From Candidatus Hydrogenedentota bacterium (GTDB lineage: Bacteria; Hydrogenedentota; Hydrogenedentia; Hydrogenedentales; CAITNO01), in NCBI GenBank assembly GCA_012730105.1, contig JAAYBJ010000107.1, positions 1 through 35,073 on the forward strand: 35,073 nt of DNA. The letters are read 5' to 3'. Positions 9,701 through 17,293 of this stretch are shown here, piece by piece. The first letter of the stretch is position 1. Each line of letters begins with the position of its first letter. The position numbers were made by a program, and so were the translations under genes. The notes below the pieces were generated by a model. It was given only the letters and a program-made list of their open reading frames with translations, ran no database searches and was not told the origin of the DNA.

Positions 9701-10012
9701 GTCGTACCTTTCTCCGAAAAAACTGGCGTCATTATACCGAAAGGGGGGCTGTTGCCTGGAGTCGCGGTATACCGGCGTACCGCCAAAAAAAGGACAGCTT
9801 TCTTCGATGCCCTATTTACTGTGTATGGGCTTACTCGCGTGAGATAAGCGGCGGTGTTTCCGGTGCGAGTGTCGCTGCCCTTTCTGCAGGCTGGTTGGGC
9901 GTTATGTCTCAGATGTTCAGATCCTGAAAAATATTGGCTTTGGAGTCCGATTGCCTTTAAATTGTGTTTCATGCAACAGACTGATGCGCTGCGCTAAACC
10001 TTATTAACCCTG
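9701..10012. other. Intergenic region between sodB-type gene and HzsA-like gene
   Basis: No gene is seen in these 312 bases. On the minus strand a perfect TATAAT (plus-strand 9731-9736) lies about 31 bases before the HzsA-like start. A short inverted repeat GCGGTA/TACCGC lies near 9764-9783. The rest is unremarkable; ORFs here are short and lack ribosome-binding sites. Confidence 0.5.
9731..9736 (-). promoter_or_regulatory. Candidate -10 box of the HzsA-like gene
   Basis: The minus strand reads TATAAT here, about 31 bases upstream of the ATG at 9700. The hexamer 17 bases further upstream (CCAGGC) is not a good -35, so this is a candidate only. Confidence 0.35.
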
Positions 10013-10663
10013 TTACTTCATCTGTGATGCGGCAAATTCCCAGTTGACCAGATGCGCGAGAAATGTTTCCACGAAGTCTTTGCGGCGGTTCTGGTAATCG
10101 AGATAATAGGCGTGTTCCCAGACGTCACAGGTAAGAAGGGCTGTTTGATTGTGGGCCAGCGGAGTGTCGGCATTCGCGGTCTTGACGATTTTCAGCGCGT
10201 CCCCTTCCTGAACGAGCCAGGCCCATCCGCTGCCGAACTGTGTCAACGCGGCCTCGGTAAAGGCTTTTTTGAATGAATCAAAATCTCCAAAGGATTTCTC
10301 TATACATTCCAGCAACCGCCCCGCGGGTTTGCCTCCACCGCCGGGTTTCATGCTGTTCCAGAAGAAGGTGTGGTTCCACACCTGGGCCGCGTTGTTGAAA
10401 ATGCCTATATGCTCCTCCGCGCCCGCCGTCGTAAGGATGATTTCCTCCAACGGTTGTCCCTCCATAGGAGTGCCGCTGATTAACTTGTTCAAATTGTCCA
10501 CGTACCCCTGGTGATGTTTGCCGTAGTGAAAACCCAGCGTCTGCGCGGAGATATGAGGCTCCAGCGCGTCCTGGGCAAAAGGCAACGGCGGCAGTTCAAT
10601 AGCGGTTGCCGCAACTGCCAGACCAACGGCCATACCCCATACCAACAAAATGCCAGATTTCAT
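10013..10663 (-). CDS. sodB: Fe-type superoxide dismutase with signal peptide
   Basis: This enzyme converts superoxide to oxygen and hydrogen peroxide. The frame is open to 10690, but the ATG at 10663 is preferred because GGAGG lies 8 bases before it and a signal peptide follows directly (MKSGILLVWGMAVGLAVAATA). The remaining 195 residues match bacterial Fe-superoxide dismutases. Metal ligands are H46 (FHYGKHH), H98 (VWNHTFFW), D180 and H184 (DVWEHAYY). Q94 in NNAAQVWNH is the second-sphere glutamine placed as in the Fe type, rather than the Gly/Gln arrangement of Mn enzymes. The leader implies export to the periplasm or surface, unlike cytoplasmic E. coli SodB. Metal preference is inferred; cambialistic use cannot be excluded. 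Confidence 0.95.
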   Translation of the reverse strand: MKSGILLVWGMAVGLAVAATAIELPPLPFAQDALEPHISAQTLGFHYGKHHQGYVDNLNKLISGTPMEGQPLEEIILTTAGAEEHIGIFNNAAQVWNHTFFWNSMKPGGGGKPAGRLLECIEKSFGDFDSFKKAFTEAALTQFGSGWAWLVQEGDALKIVKTANADTPLAHNQTALLTCDVWEHAYYLDYQNRRKDFVETFLAHLVNWEFAASQMK

Positions 10664-10749
10664 GACGCATCCTCCATTGTTGTGACCCATACAGATTATT
10701 CAGAAATCCCTCTATTTCGCGATCAAGCGAAACGTTCCTTATAAGTATA

Positions 10750-10764
10750 CACCACAATGTGGTG
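10750..10764. promoter_or_regulatory. Palindromic operator candidate upstream of sodB
   Basis: CACCACA and TGTGGTG form a perfect 7+7 palindrome around one central base, 87 bases upstream of the sodB start. On the minus strand TATACT and TATAAG hexamers follow at once, so a bound repressor would cover the probable promoter. The regulator is not known. Confidence 0.4.
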
Positions 10765-10992
10765 AAATGGTTTTGTCAGGAACTGTAGCTCCGTTGCCCG
10801 CTATGGGAAAAAATGATTCCGGTCTGGTTGCATGCCGGGTAGAGCGGTACTCAACACTTCAAACATTTATGTCACAGGCGCGCAAGATAGGAGTATTTTT
10901 GCCAGAGCCATGAAATGATCCAAGCGGAACCCGCCTTTGCGTCTGAAAAGTTTCAAGAGCGGACATAGAGTCGCTTGAATGACCGCGTACCT

Positions 10993-11021
10993 TTGTGTTT
11001 CCTGCGTTTTTAGGCTACAAT
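10993..11021 (+). promoter_or_regulatory. Candidate sigma-70 promoter of the oxidoreductase-aroB group
   Basis: TTGTGT (10993-10998), a 17-base spacer and TACAAT (11016-11021) resemble a sigma-70 promoter. The first gene starts about 200 bases downstream, which would give a long leader. Confidence 0.4.
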
Positions 11022-11230
11022 TATCAGCCAGTGAAGAAACTATTGGCAGGCAGACCCCCCGGGCTCCTGAGTCTGTGAATACTTTTCCGGGTCTGCGGTC
11101 CGGTACTTCCCGTACAGGCTGCGGCAGGCGGTTTTGTCTTTCCTGCCTGCGGGAGCACCATAAATCGCAAGCCGTGTGCTCGCGGGGTTGTCTGTTTGCT
11201 AAACAACAAAAGCGATATCGAAAGGTGACT

Positions 11231-12265
11231 ATGAGCAGGAAAGTACGAATCGGCATTATCGGTTGCGGCGCGATCGCGGAGAGGCTTCATGTTCCCGAGT
11301 ATGCGGCCAGTCCCGACGCTGAACTTGTGGCGTTTTGCGATGCATTGAAAGGCAGGGCACAGGCGGTTGCGTCAACGTTCGCGCCGGACGCGCAGATATT
11401 CACCGATTATAAGGATCTCTTGAAGAAAGCGGATGTGGAAGGCGTTTCCGTGTGCCTTCCCAATCATCTGCACGGACCGGTAACCATTGCGGCGCTGAAG
11501 GTGGGCTGCAATGTGCTGGTGGAGAAACCCATGGCCACAAGCGTGGCCGAGGCACGTCGTATGCTGGACGCGGCGGACAAGGCGGGCAAACTCCTGGCCG
11601 TTAATCAGAGCCAGCGGTTGTTCCCGGCGCACGTCAAGGCCAAAGAAGTCATGGACAGCGGTATCATGGGCAAGGTGTTGCATGTGACGGCCATGTTCGG
11701 CCATGCAGGTCCCGAGTACTGGAGTCCGTCCGGAAAATGGTTCTTCAATAAAAAAGAGGCGCGCTTTGGGGCCATGGCTGACTTGGGCGTACATAAGGCC
11801 GATTTGGTGCGTTATCTCACGGGTAAGGAAGTAGGCTCCATCGGCGCCTTTTATGAACGCCTCGAAAAGAAACGGGCCAGCGTGGAAGATAATTTCGTCG
11901 CAGCGCTGAAATTCACTGACGGCACTGTAGGGACGCTGGCAGCCTCCTGGACCGTCAAAGGTGCGGAGGCGAATTACACCATTTTATACTGCACCAACGG
12001 TACCCTCAGCGTTTGCGCTTATCCGGGACGGCCGCTGGTGGCCAACCTGGTGAATCCTGAATGTGAAATCGACTTTGATGTGCCGCCTCCCCCGGATAAT
12101 GACAACGGCGGCTGGGGCCTGGATATCGGCGGCCGGTTCTGCCGCGCCATCAAGGGAGAGGAAGCGCCTTATTGCAGCGGTTTCGAGGGGATGAAATCCC
12201 TGGAAGTCATCCTCGCGGCGGAGCGGTCCGCCCTTACCGGCCGCACGATTAAAATCAACCATTAG
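11231..12265 (+). CDS. Gfo/Idh/MocA-family oxidoreductase
   Basis: A 344-residue NAD(P)-dependent oxidoreductase of the glucose-fructose oxidoreductase / inositol dehydrogenase family. ATG 11231 is chosen because the Rossmann fold begins directly after it (VRIGIIGCGAIAERLH, a GxGxxA-type nucleotide-binding loop) and AAAGGTG lies just upstream. VEKPMATS carries the family's EKP catalytic lysine. MADLGVHKADLVRYLTG holds the conserved Asp and His of the active site. The C-terminal domain has the usual open beta sheet. Substrates in this family are sugars, polyols and their derivatives; the exact one cannot be told. AroB follows after 20 bases, so they are probably co-transcribed, although the families are not known to act in one pathway. 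Confidence 0.92.
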   Translation: MSRKVRIGIIGCGAIAERLHVPEYAASPDAELVAFCDALKGRAQAVASTFAPDAQIFTDYKDLLKKADVEGVSVCLPNHLHGPVTIAALKVGCNVLVEKPMATSVAEARRMLDAADKAGKLLAVNQSQRLFPAHVKAKEVMDSGIMGKVLHVTAMFGHAGPEYWSPSGKWFFNKKEARFGAMADLGVHKADLVRYLTGKEVGSIGAFYERLEKKRASVEDNFVAALKFTDGTVGTLAASWTVKGAEANYTILYCTNGTLSVCAYPGRPLVANLVNPECEIDFDVPPPPDNDNGGWGLDIGGRFCRAIKGEEAPYCSGFEGMKSLEVILAAERSALTGRTIKINH

Positions 12266-12285
12266 CATCCCGGAGTGATCCCATA

Positions 12286-13380
12286 ATGACCCAGACGGTG
12301 ACCGTGCCCCTCGGCGATCGCGCGTATGACATCCATATCGGACGCCGGAACCTGCATTTCGTGAAGGAATGGTTGCAACTTCGGGGGCCGCGCGGAGCCG
12401 CAGGCCTGATTACGGACAGCAATGTGGGACCGCTGTATGCCGACCGGGTGCGTGCCCAAATCGAGGAAGCCGGATGGCGGTGTGTCGTTCACACGATGCC
12501 TGCGGGAGAGGCCAACAAACGTCTTGACCGCATAGAAGAGATTTGCGGGGCCATGCTCGAAGGCGGCTTGGACCGGGGCAGCGTTATGGTCGCTCTGGGA
12601 GGCGGTGTCGTCGGCGATGTGGCGGGTTTCGCCGCCGCCTGCTTCATGCGCGGCATACCCTGTTTACAAGTGCCTACCACCGTGGTTGCGCAGGTGGATT
12701 CCAGTGTCGGAGGCAAAACGGCGGTCAATCATCCCCTCGGGAAAAACACCATCGGCATGTTTCACCAGCCCGTCGCGGTTGTTATCGACATGGAATTGCT
12801 GGAATCCCTGCCCGTGCGCGAAGTGCGCGCCGGCTGCGCGGAAATCATCAAGCACGGTGTGATTGCCGATGCCGCCCTGTTTGCCTACATGGAAGCAAAC
12901 GCGCGGAACATCCTGGACGGGGATTTGGACGCGCTTGTGTACCCGATCGCCCGGTCCTGTGAGATCAAGGCTGCCGTGGTCACGCAGGATGAGCATGAGC
13001 TGGGGCTCCGCGCGAACCTGAATTACGGGCATACCTTCGGGCATGCCATTGAAACAGTGAGTCAGTACAGCCTTTTTCTGCATGGGGAGGCCGTTTCCCT
13101 GGGCATGTGCGCCGCGGGAGCGCTGGGCGGCAACCTCGGGCTGGTTGACCGGGAATTCATGGAACGCCAGCGTTCCTGCCTGGCCGCATACGGACTGCCC
13201 GTCCGCTGGCCGGAACTGCCTGTTTCCGACGCGCTTGCCGCGATGAAAAAGGACAAGAAGGCCCGGTCCGGGAAGTTGAAATTTATTGTTCCGGAGCGTA
13301 TGGGTGCTGTTATGCAGAGAACCGATATTACGGAAGAGCAGGCGCGGGCGGCGCTAGCTTCGCTGAAGAAGGAAGACTGA
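12286..13380 (+). CDS. aroB: 3-dehydroquinate synthase
   Basis: The second enzyme of the shikimate pathway, closing DAHP to 3-dehydroquinate in the cytoplasm with NAD and a divalent metal. The 364 residues match the family length. GGGVVGDVAGFAAACFMRG is the NAD-binding signature. VPTTVVAQVDSSVGGKTAVN and GKNTIGMFHQP are the substrate loops. GCAEIIKHG gives the metal-binding Glu, and NYGHTFGHAIE gives the two metal-binding His. The ATG at 12286 follows GGAG and lies 20 bases after the oxidoreductase stop. Transcription probably continues into the TPR gene 23 bases downstream. Neighbouring aro genes such as aroK are absent, so the pathway is dispersed in this genome. Confidence 0.97.
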   Translation: MTQTVTVPLGDRAYDIHIGRRNLHFVKEWLQLRGPRGAAGLITDSNVGPLYADRVRAQIEEAGWRCVVHTMPAGEANKRLDRIEEICGAMLEGGLDRGSVMVALGGGVVGDVAGFAAACFMRGIPCLQVPTTVVAQVDSSVGGKTAVNHPLGKNTIGMFHQPVAVVIDMELLESLPVREVRAGCAEIIKHGVIADAALFAYMEANARNILDGDLDALVYPIARSCEIKAAVVTQDEHELGLRANLNYGHTFGHAIETVSQYSLFLHGEAVSLGMCAAGALGGNLGLVDREFMERQRSCLAAYGLPVRWPELPVSDALAAMKKDKKARSGKLKFIVPERMGAVMQRTDITEEQARAALASLKKED

Positions 13381-13403
13381 ACAGACAAAGGTATAGGGAC
13401 AAG

Positions 13404-14171
13404 ATGTTATTCGGCGGTGAAACGGCCCAAAGTTATTATGAAGAAGGCTTGACGTCAGCCATAAAGGGCGACCTGGATCAGGCACTCTTGTATTTCAGGC
13501 GCGCTTTGCAGCTCGACGAACGGCTTCACCAGGCCCGGCACCAAATTGGACGCTGCCTGCTTCGCCAGGGAAAAGCGGAAGAAGCCCTGCCCAGTCTGGA
13601 CAAAGCGGCGCGCGCCCTTGCGGAGGTGAGTGCGCCCAGGGTGGACCTGGGATTCGCCTTTCTTCAACTGGGCCGTATAGAGGCTGCCAGGGACATATTC
13701 GCCGGCCTGTTGCAGGAAAAGCCTAACGAAGCGCGGGCCGTGCTCGGGCTGGCCTATTGCGCCTGCGGCAAGGGCCAGTGGGAAACCGCACTTGGCCTTG
13801 CGCAGCGGGCCATAGAACTGGGACGCACCCAGTTCGACACCCATTTTCTCATTGCACGCGCGGCGGACAAGGTGAACAGGGTGGACATCTCCACCGCCCA
13901 CTACCAAAAGGCGGAGGAGCTTATGAATCAGTCCATTGAGGCATCCCCGGACCATCCGGCGGGTTATTATCTTCGGGCGCGGGTGCACCACGGTCTCGGC
14001 CGGTATACCGCCGCACTGGATGATATCGAGAATGCCCTGAAATATGTCCGGCCCGGACAACGGTATGCCGCCTACAACGAACTCTTTTCGCAGGAGGAAA
14101 TCGTTGCGTATAAGGAATCGTTGCTGGTTGAATTGAACGCATCGGATAAACTGCGGGGGGGCGCCGGATAA
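13404..14171 (+). CDS. Tetratricopeptide-repeat protein
   Basis: A 255-residue protein made almost wholly of TPR helices. Recognisable units begin at SYYEEGLTSAIKGDLDQALLYFRRALQLD, then ARHQIGRCLLRQGKAEEALPSLDKAA, PRVDLGFAFLQLGRIEAARDIFAGLLQ, ARAVLGLAYCACGKGQWETALGLAQRAIELG, and YYLRARVHHGLGRYTAALDDIENALK. Five to six repeats are present, with the usual Gly/Ala/Tyr spacing. There is no signal peptide or other domain, so it should be a cytoplasmic protein-binding scaffold. It starts 23 bases after aroB, and the unrecognised gene at 14248 follows 76 bases later, which fits a four-gene transcript. The partner protein is unknown. Confidence 0.88.
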   Translation: MLFGGETAQSYYEEGLTSAIKGDLDQALLYFRRALQLDERLHQARHQIGRCLLRQGKAEEALPSLDKAARALAEVSAPRVDLGFAFLQLGRIEAARDIFAGLLQEKPNEARAVLGLAYCACGKGQWETALGLAQRAIELGRTQFDTHFLIARAADKVNRVDISTAHYQKAEELMNQSIEASPDHPAGYYLRARVHHGLGRYTAALDDIENALKYVRPGQRYAAYNELFSQEEIVAYKESLLVELNASDKLRGGAG

Positions 14172-14247
14172 CGGCGCGCCCTGAACCGGCCTGTCCATGA
14201 GACGGATATGATGCGCGGGCGTATGGATGGAAAGGAGAATATGGGAC

Positions 14248-14925
14248 GTGAGTGACATTAACATGCAACTTGCCCGGGAGTTTTTTGAACTCAATCTTTT
14301 CTATGTCCTGCCCCACTGGCGCTACGAAGCGGACCAGCGTGATTCTGATTATATCGGCGCCATGCTCTTCGTGGAGCAGCATACCCCCGCGCCCCCGATG
14401 GAGTTGGACTGTCTGTTGCGGCCGGGCGATGTGAAAGGTATTCAACGGGCGGTGGTCGAGGTGCGCGCCTGGCACGCGGACCGTCTTTACCCCTCCGTCA
14501 TCGAGTCAAATCCCGTATTTGCCCGGGTGGCTTCACAGCAGACCCGCACCCTTGCCGAATCCATCTTCGGCGGCCAGGAGTATAAGATCATACTGGTGGT
14601 GTCCGAGTTTTCTTCTGCGCCGGCCAAGCGGGATCAAGCGGTGAGGACGCTGCAAAAGCAGGGTATCGACCATGTGATTGAATTCCCAACCTTGCTCGCT
14701 GAAATTGTTCGACTGGTTTCAGCGCAAGGGGGCTATGCCGCCTCCCACTCCCTCCAGACCATCCGGCTTCTTAAACGGTACGGGTTCATCCGCCGCCAGC
14801 AGTTGGAACTTTTCTTCCCGGCGCCGGCGCCCGATGCCCCGGTGCTGCCCAGCGAAGTCGAATCGAACGAAATACCAGAAAGCGATACCGGGGAATCGGA
14901 GGAGGAGCCCGACGGGCTATTTTGA
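14248..14925 (+). CDS. Unrecognised protein linked to the aroB-TPR group
   Basis: About 226 residues from GTG 14248, which has AAGGAG 10 bases upstream; ATG starts at 14227 and 14263 are also in frame. No family was recognised. The protein is soluble, with an N-terminal helix-rich part (LAREFFELNLFYVLPHWRYE). A central beta/alpha part carries IQRAVVEVRAWHADRLYPSVI and a strand EYKIILVVSEF. Then follows a basic helical segment (HSLQTIRLLKRYGFIRRQQLELFF). The C-terminus is a very acidic tail rich in Pro, Glu and Ser. The strand-helix pattern of the middle part could be a nuclease-like or Rossmann-like fold, but no catalytic set can be assigned. It meets the convergent Smg-like gene after 31 bases. 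Confidence 0.65.
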   Translation: MSDINMQLAREFFELNLFYVLPHWRYEADQRDSDYIGAMLFVEQHTPAPPMELDCLLRPGDVKGIQRAVVEVRAWHADRLYPSVIESNPVFARVASQQTRTLAESIFGGQEYKIILVVSEFSSAPAKRDQAVRTLQKQGIDHVIEFPTLLAEIVRLVSAQGGYAASHSLQTIRLLKRYGFIRRQQLELFFPAPAPDAPVLPSEVESNEIPESDTGESEEEPDGLF

Positions 14926-14956
14926 AAGCCCCCCCTCTTCCATGTTTTTTCAGCGC

Positions 14957-15412
14957 TTAATGAAGGGTGGGACTGTAACCCTCAAAAACGGTCAGCATGG
15001 TCTGTTGCGCTTCGGCGTTACGTGCCGTGCCGACCACAAAGGACAGCGCGAAATCCAAAGATTCCATGTCCGCCTGGCCTTCGGAATGGATGAACCGTTC
15101 GAGAAGCACTTCACGCTCGTAGGGGTCCAGCAGCCCCATCAATTCCAGGCGTGTCATCGCCTGGTGCACTTCCATGCTGATTTTGGTCGACTCGTAGAAG
15201 GCCAGCTGGCGCACGGGGGGCGCCTGGGTGGTATAGACCGGCTTTTGGGCAAGGTGGGTGTTAATGATTTCTATGGCGGAATCTATGTCGTTCCGATTAT
15301 ATCCCTGGCGCAGCAGGAAAGAGCGCATGGCCTTCTCTGTGGGCACTTTACCGCGGGTGGCGGCCATACGTTCCAAAATTACACTCACTAATTTGGCTAC
15401 ACTGACTTTCAT
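14957..15412 (-). CDS. Smg/DUF494-family protein
   Basis: A 151-residue protein whose length and pattern fit the Smg (DUF494) family. After the N-terminal helix it has SFLLRQGYNRNDIDSAIEIINTHL, the counterpart of GFDREDIYNALLWLEKL in E. coli Smg. A divergent middle follows, then ELMGLLDPYEREVLLERFI, like the NLETREMVIERVL block, and a C-terminus ending in Leu-His, as Smg does. The family is small and cytoplasmic, and in proteobacteria it lies near dprA and topA; its biochemical role is not established. Neither of those genes is here. The ATG at 15412 follows GGAGAGG. A strong promoter inside a dyad lies about 50 bases upstream. Confidence 0.72.
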   Translation of the reverse strand: MKVSVAKLVSVILERMAATRGKVPTEKAMRSFLLRQGYNRNDIDSAIEIINTHLAQKPVYTTQAPPVRQLAFYESTKISMEVHQAMTRLELMGLLDPYEREVLLERFIHSEGQADMESLDFALSFVVGTARNAEAQQTMLTVFEGYSPTLH

Positions 15413-15447
15413 TTACCTCTCCAAAGGGGCATACAATAGAAATTTTG

Positions 15448-15486
15448 CACCCCTAATGCTATTATTGTAGGCATTCTTCAGGGGTG
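15448..15486. promoter_or_regulatory. Interrupted dyad around the -10 box of the Smg-like gene
   Basis: CACCCCTAATGC (15448-15459) faces GCATT (15471-15475) and AGGGGTG (15480-15486). The 5-bp and 7-bp arm parts are both perfect, and the TACAAT box sits in the centre. This is a plausible operator for a dimeric repressor, or a leader hairpin if transcription begins within it. Confidence 0.45.
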
Positions 15487-15493
15487 GAGTCAA
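15464..15493 (-). promoter_or_regulatory. Sigma-70-like promoter of the Smg-like gene
   Basis: Read on the minus strand, TTGACT (15493-15488), an 18-base spacer and TACAAT (15469-15464) precede the start codon by about 50 bases. Both hexamers match the consensus at five of six positions. Confidence 0.65.
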
Positions 15494-15749
15494 CCTTAAA
15501 AATAAATCATAGAGTATTATCATTCCAGATTCCGGATATTTCCTTCGATTTTTATGAAATAAAAGCCGCCACAAGATATGGTGGATAAAGAAGAATGGAC
15601 CCTGTAACGAATTATGGTGCTATTATGCATCAAGTTGTTCAATAAACGGCCTTTAGCGTCTTTCTTGGCGGACATGTTAAAATTACGTTCGTAGACTTTG
15701 CTATGTAGACGATGTTATGCGCCAAAAAATTCAAGGAGACACAACCCCA

Positions 15750-17240
15750 ATGAATATCGGACTTATCGGCTGTGGTCGTATTGCCGATCTTCATGCGCTT
15801 GCCTATCAAGGCCAGGATACGGCGCGTCTGTACGCGGTTTGCGACTCCGATGCGGAAAAGGCCGAGTTACGCAAACGGGAATGGCACGCTGAAAAGGCCT
15901 ACACCGATTACCGTGATCTACTGGCCGATCCTGATATTTCGGCGGTTGAAATCCTGAGTCCCTATGACACCCATGAGGAAATTGCCATTGCGGCGGCCCG
16001 GGCGGGAAAGCACATCGCCTGCCAGAAGCCCATGACCACTTCTCTCGCAAGCGCCGGGCGCATCCGTGAGGCGGTGCGCGCCGCCGGAGTGCATTTTCAA
16101 CTGACGGAGATCTATGTTCATTACCCGCCCATTGCGCTCGCCCGAAAACTGATTGATGCCGGCGCCATTGGCGAACCGGTCGGCATGCGTGCGGACTTCA
16201 TTTCCAGCCCGCTGGGAGGCTGGCCGGTGCCGCCCTCCACCTATGCGCAGCAGACGCGCCTGGCCGGGCGGGGATTCGGGCTGTCCACTTTCGACCATGG
16301 CCACCATGAATGGGCGACCGCCTGGTATCTGCTTGGCGATGTGGAACGTGTGTCCGCCTGGATCGACACCAATGACGGCATGCTGGACGTGCCCGCCACC
16401 ATTATGTGGAAGGGCAAAGGTAACAAGCGGTACGGGGTGTGCAATTTTCTTTTCGCGTCCGACCTGCCCGTTCCCACCCGCTATTATTCCAATGATGAAC
16501 TGTATCGCATTGTAGGCACGAAGGGCGTTATTCATATCAACCGCGGCACGGGCGAGATGAATGAGGGCCCGCCTGTCAGCGTGTTCGACGGCAGTACATG
16601 GACACACTACGAAGAGGTGCCCTCCGACTGGGCGTTGGGATTCGTCAATGCGGGCCGCCACTTTTTCAAGGTTCTTGCCGGGGAAGCCTCCCCCCTGCTT
16701 TCGCTGGATCAGGGCGCCGAGGTGCTCCGCTTCGCCCTGGCGATCATGGAATCCGCCCGCAGGCGCCGTGAAGTATACCTGGACGAAGTGGAGCGTCCCT
16801 TTGCGTTTCTCTCCAATCTGCGCCGGCGGTTGCGGGAACGAAAATCCTGCGTTGTTGCGCCTCGAGGACAGAAAACAGGCTGGTTTCCAAGGAACACCAC
16901 CCAGTATGCGTTACAAGCCGAAGCATTGACGGACGCCCTGCTGGACCGGTTTGACGGTTCGGCTGTTCCTGAATGGAAGGCGGTCATCGCCCTCGAACTC
17001 CTGGATGGCGCAGGCCAGTCCGCGCATTGCTACAGTTTTCATTTTGACAGGGGCGAACTGCGTGTGGAGAAAGGGGTGTTGGCCACGGATGCCGTTCTGA
17101 CGGTACACATGGAGGCCGGACTTTGGGCCGCTATTCTATTGAAGAAAAAGCGCATTGAGATGGCGGTCATCCAGGGAAAACTCAAGTTTGAAGGCCGGGG
17201 CGAAGAAGCCCTGTACTTGAAGAAGGCATTCAGGTTTTAG
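15750..17240 (+). CDS. Gfo/Idh/MocA oxidoreductase fused to an SCP2-like domain
   Basis: A 496-residue protein, longer than the usual 330-400. ATG 15750 is chosen because the Rossmann fold starts there ([20 protein letters not shown]) and AAGGAG lies 11 bases upstream. Residues 1-350 are a Gfo/Idh/MocA oxidoreductase. The catalytic lysine motif is QKPM instead of the common EKP, and [20 protein letters not shown] carries the active-site Asp/His region. Residues of about 380-496 resemble the SCP2 sterol/lipid-binding fold: a long helix ([14 protein letters not shown]), strands [21 protein letters not shown] and [10 protein letters not shown], and the hallmark ending [24 protein letters not shown]. 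It should be cytoplasmic and may act on a lipid-linked or hydrophobic substrate. mnmG follows 53 bases later. Confidence 0.8.
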   Translation: MNIGLIGCGRIADLHALAYQGQDTARLYAVCDSDAEKAELRKREWHAEKAYTDYRDLLADPDISAVEILSPYDTHEEIAIAAARAGKHIACQKPMTTSLASAGRIREAVRAAGVHFQLTEIYVHYPPIALARKLIDAGAIGEPVGMRADFISSPLGGWPVPPSTYAQQTRLAGRGFGLSTFDHGHHEWATAWYLLGDVERVSAWIDTNDGMLDVPATIMWKGKGNKRYGVCNFLFASDLPVPTRYYSNDELYRIVGTKGVIHINRGTGEMNEGPPVSVFDGSTWTHYEEVPSDWALGFVNAGRHFFKVLAGEASPLLSLDQGAEVLRFALAIMESARRRREVYLDEVERPFAFLSNLRRRLRERKSCVVAPRGQKTGWFPRNTTQYALQAEALTDALLDRFDGSAVPEWKAVIALELLDGAGQSAHCYSFHFDRGELRVEKGVLATDAVLTVHMEAGLWAAILLKKKRIEMAVIQGKLKFEGRGEEALYLKKAFRF

Positions 17241-17293
17241 TGCGAAAAAGATCCCCGGGGGTTTTAGAAACGTCCCCGTTTCGGAAATGGATA

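Larger units (their letters stand above)
10664..11230. other. Divergent intergenic region (sodB / oxidoreductase)
   Basis: These 567 bases separate two divergent genes and hold no supported gene. An ORF runs into the downstream oxidoreductase from 10979, but that part has no family similarity and the oxidoreductase begins at 11231. Regulatory candidates are a 15-bp palindrome at 10750-10764 and a promoter at 10993-11021. The 210-base leader after that promoter contains GC-rich inverted segments around 11040-11160 (GCAGGCAG and CTGCCTGC). These may fold but match no riboswitch I recognise. Confidence 0.5.
15413..15749. other. Divergent intergenic region (Smg-like / Gfo-SCP2 fusion)
   Basis: These 337 bases contain the minus-strand promoter and dyad at 15448-15493. 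Toward the plus-strand gene there is a direct repeat GTAGAC at 15691-15696 and 15705-15710, spaced 14 bases apart, and AAGGAG at 15733-15738. A TGCTATTAT extended -10-like sequence occurs near 15620. No RNA gene or ORF is supported. Confidence 0.5.
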
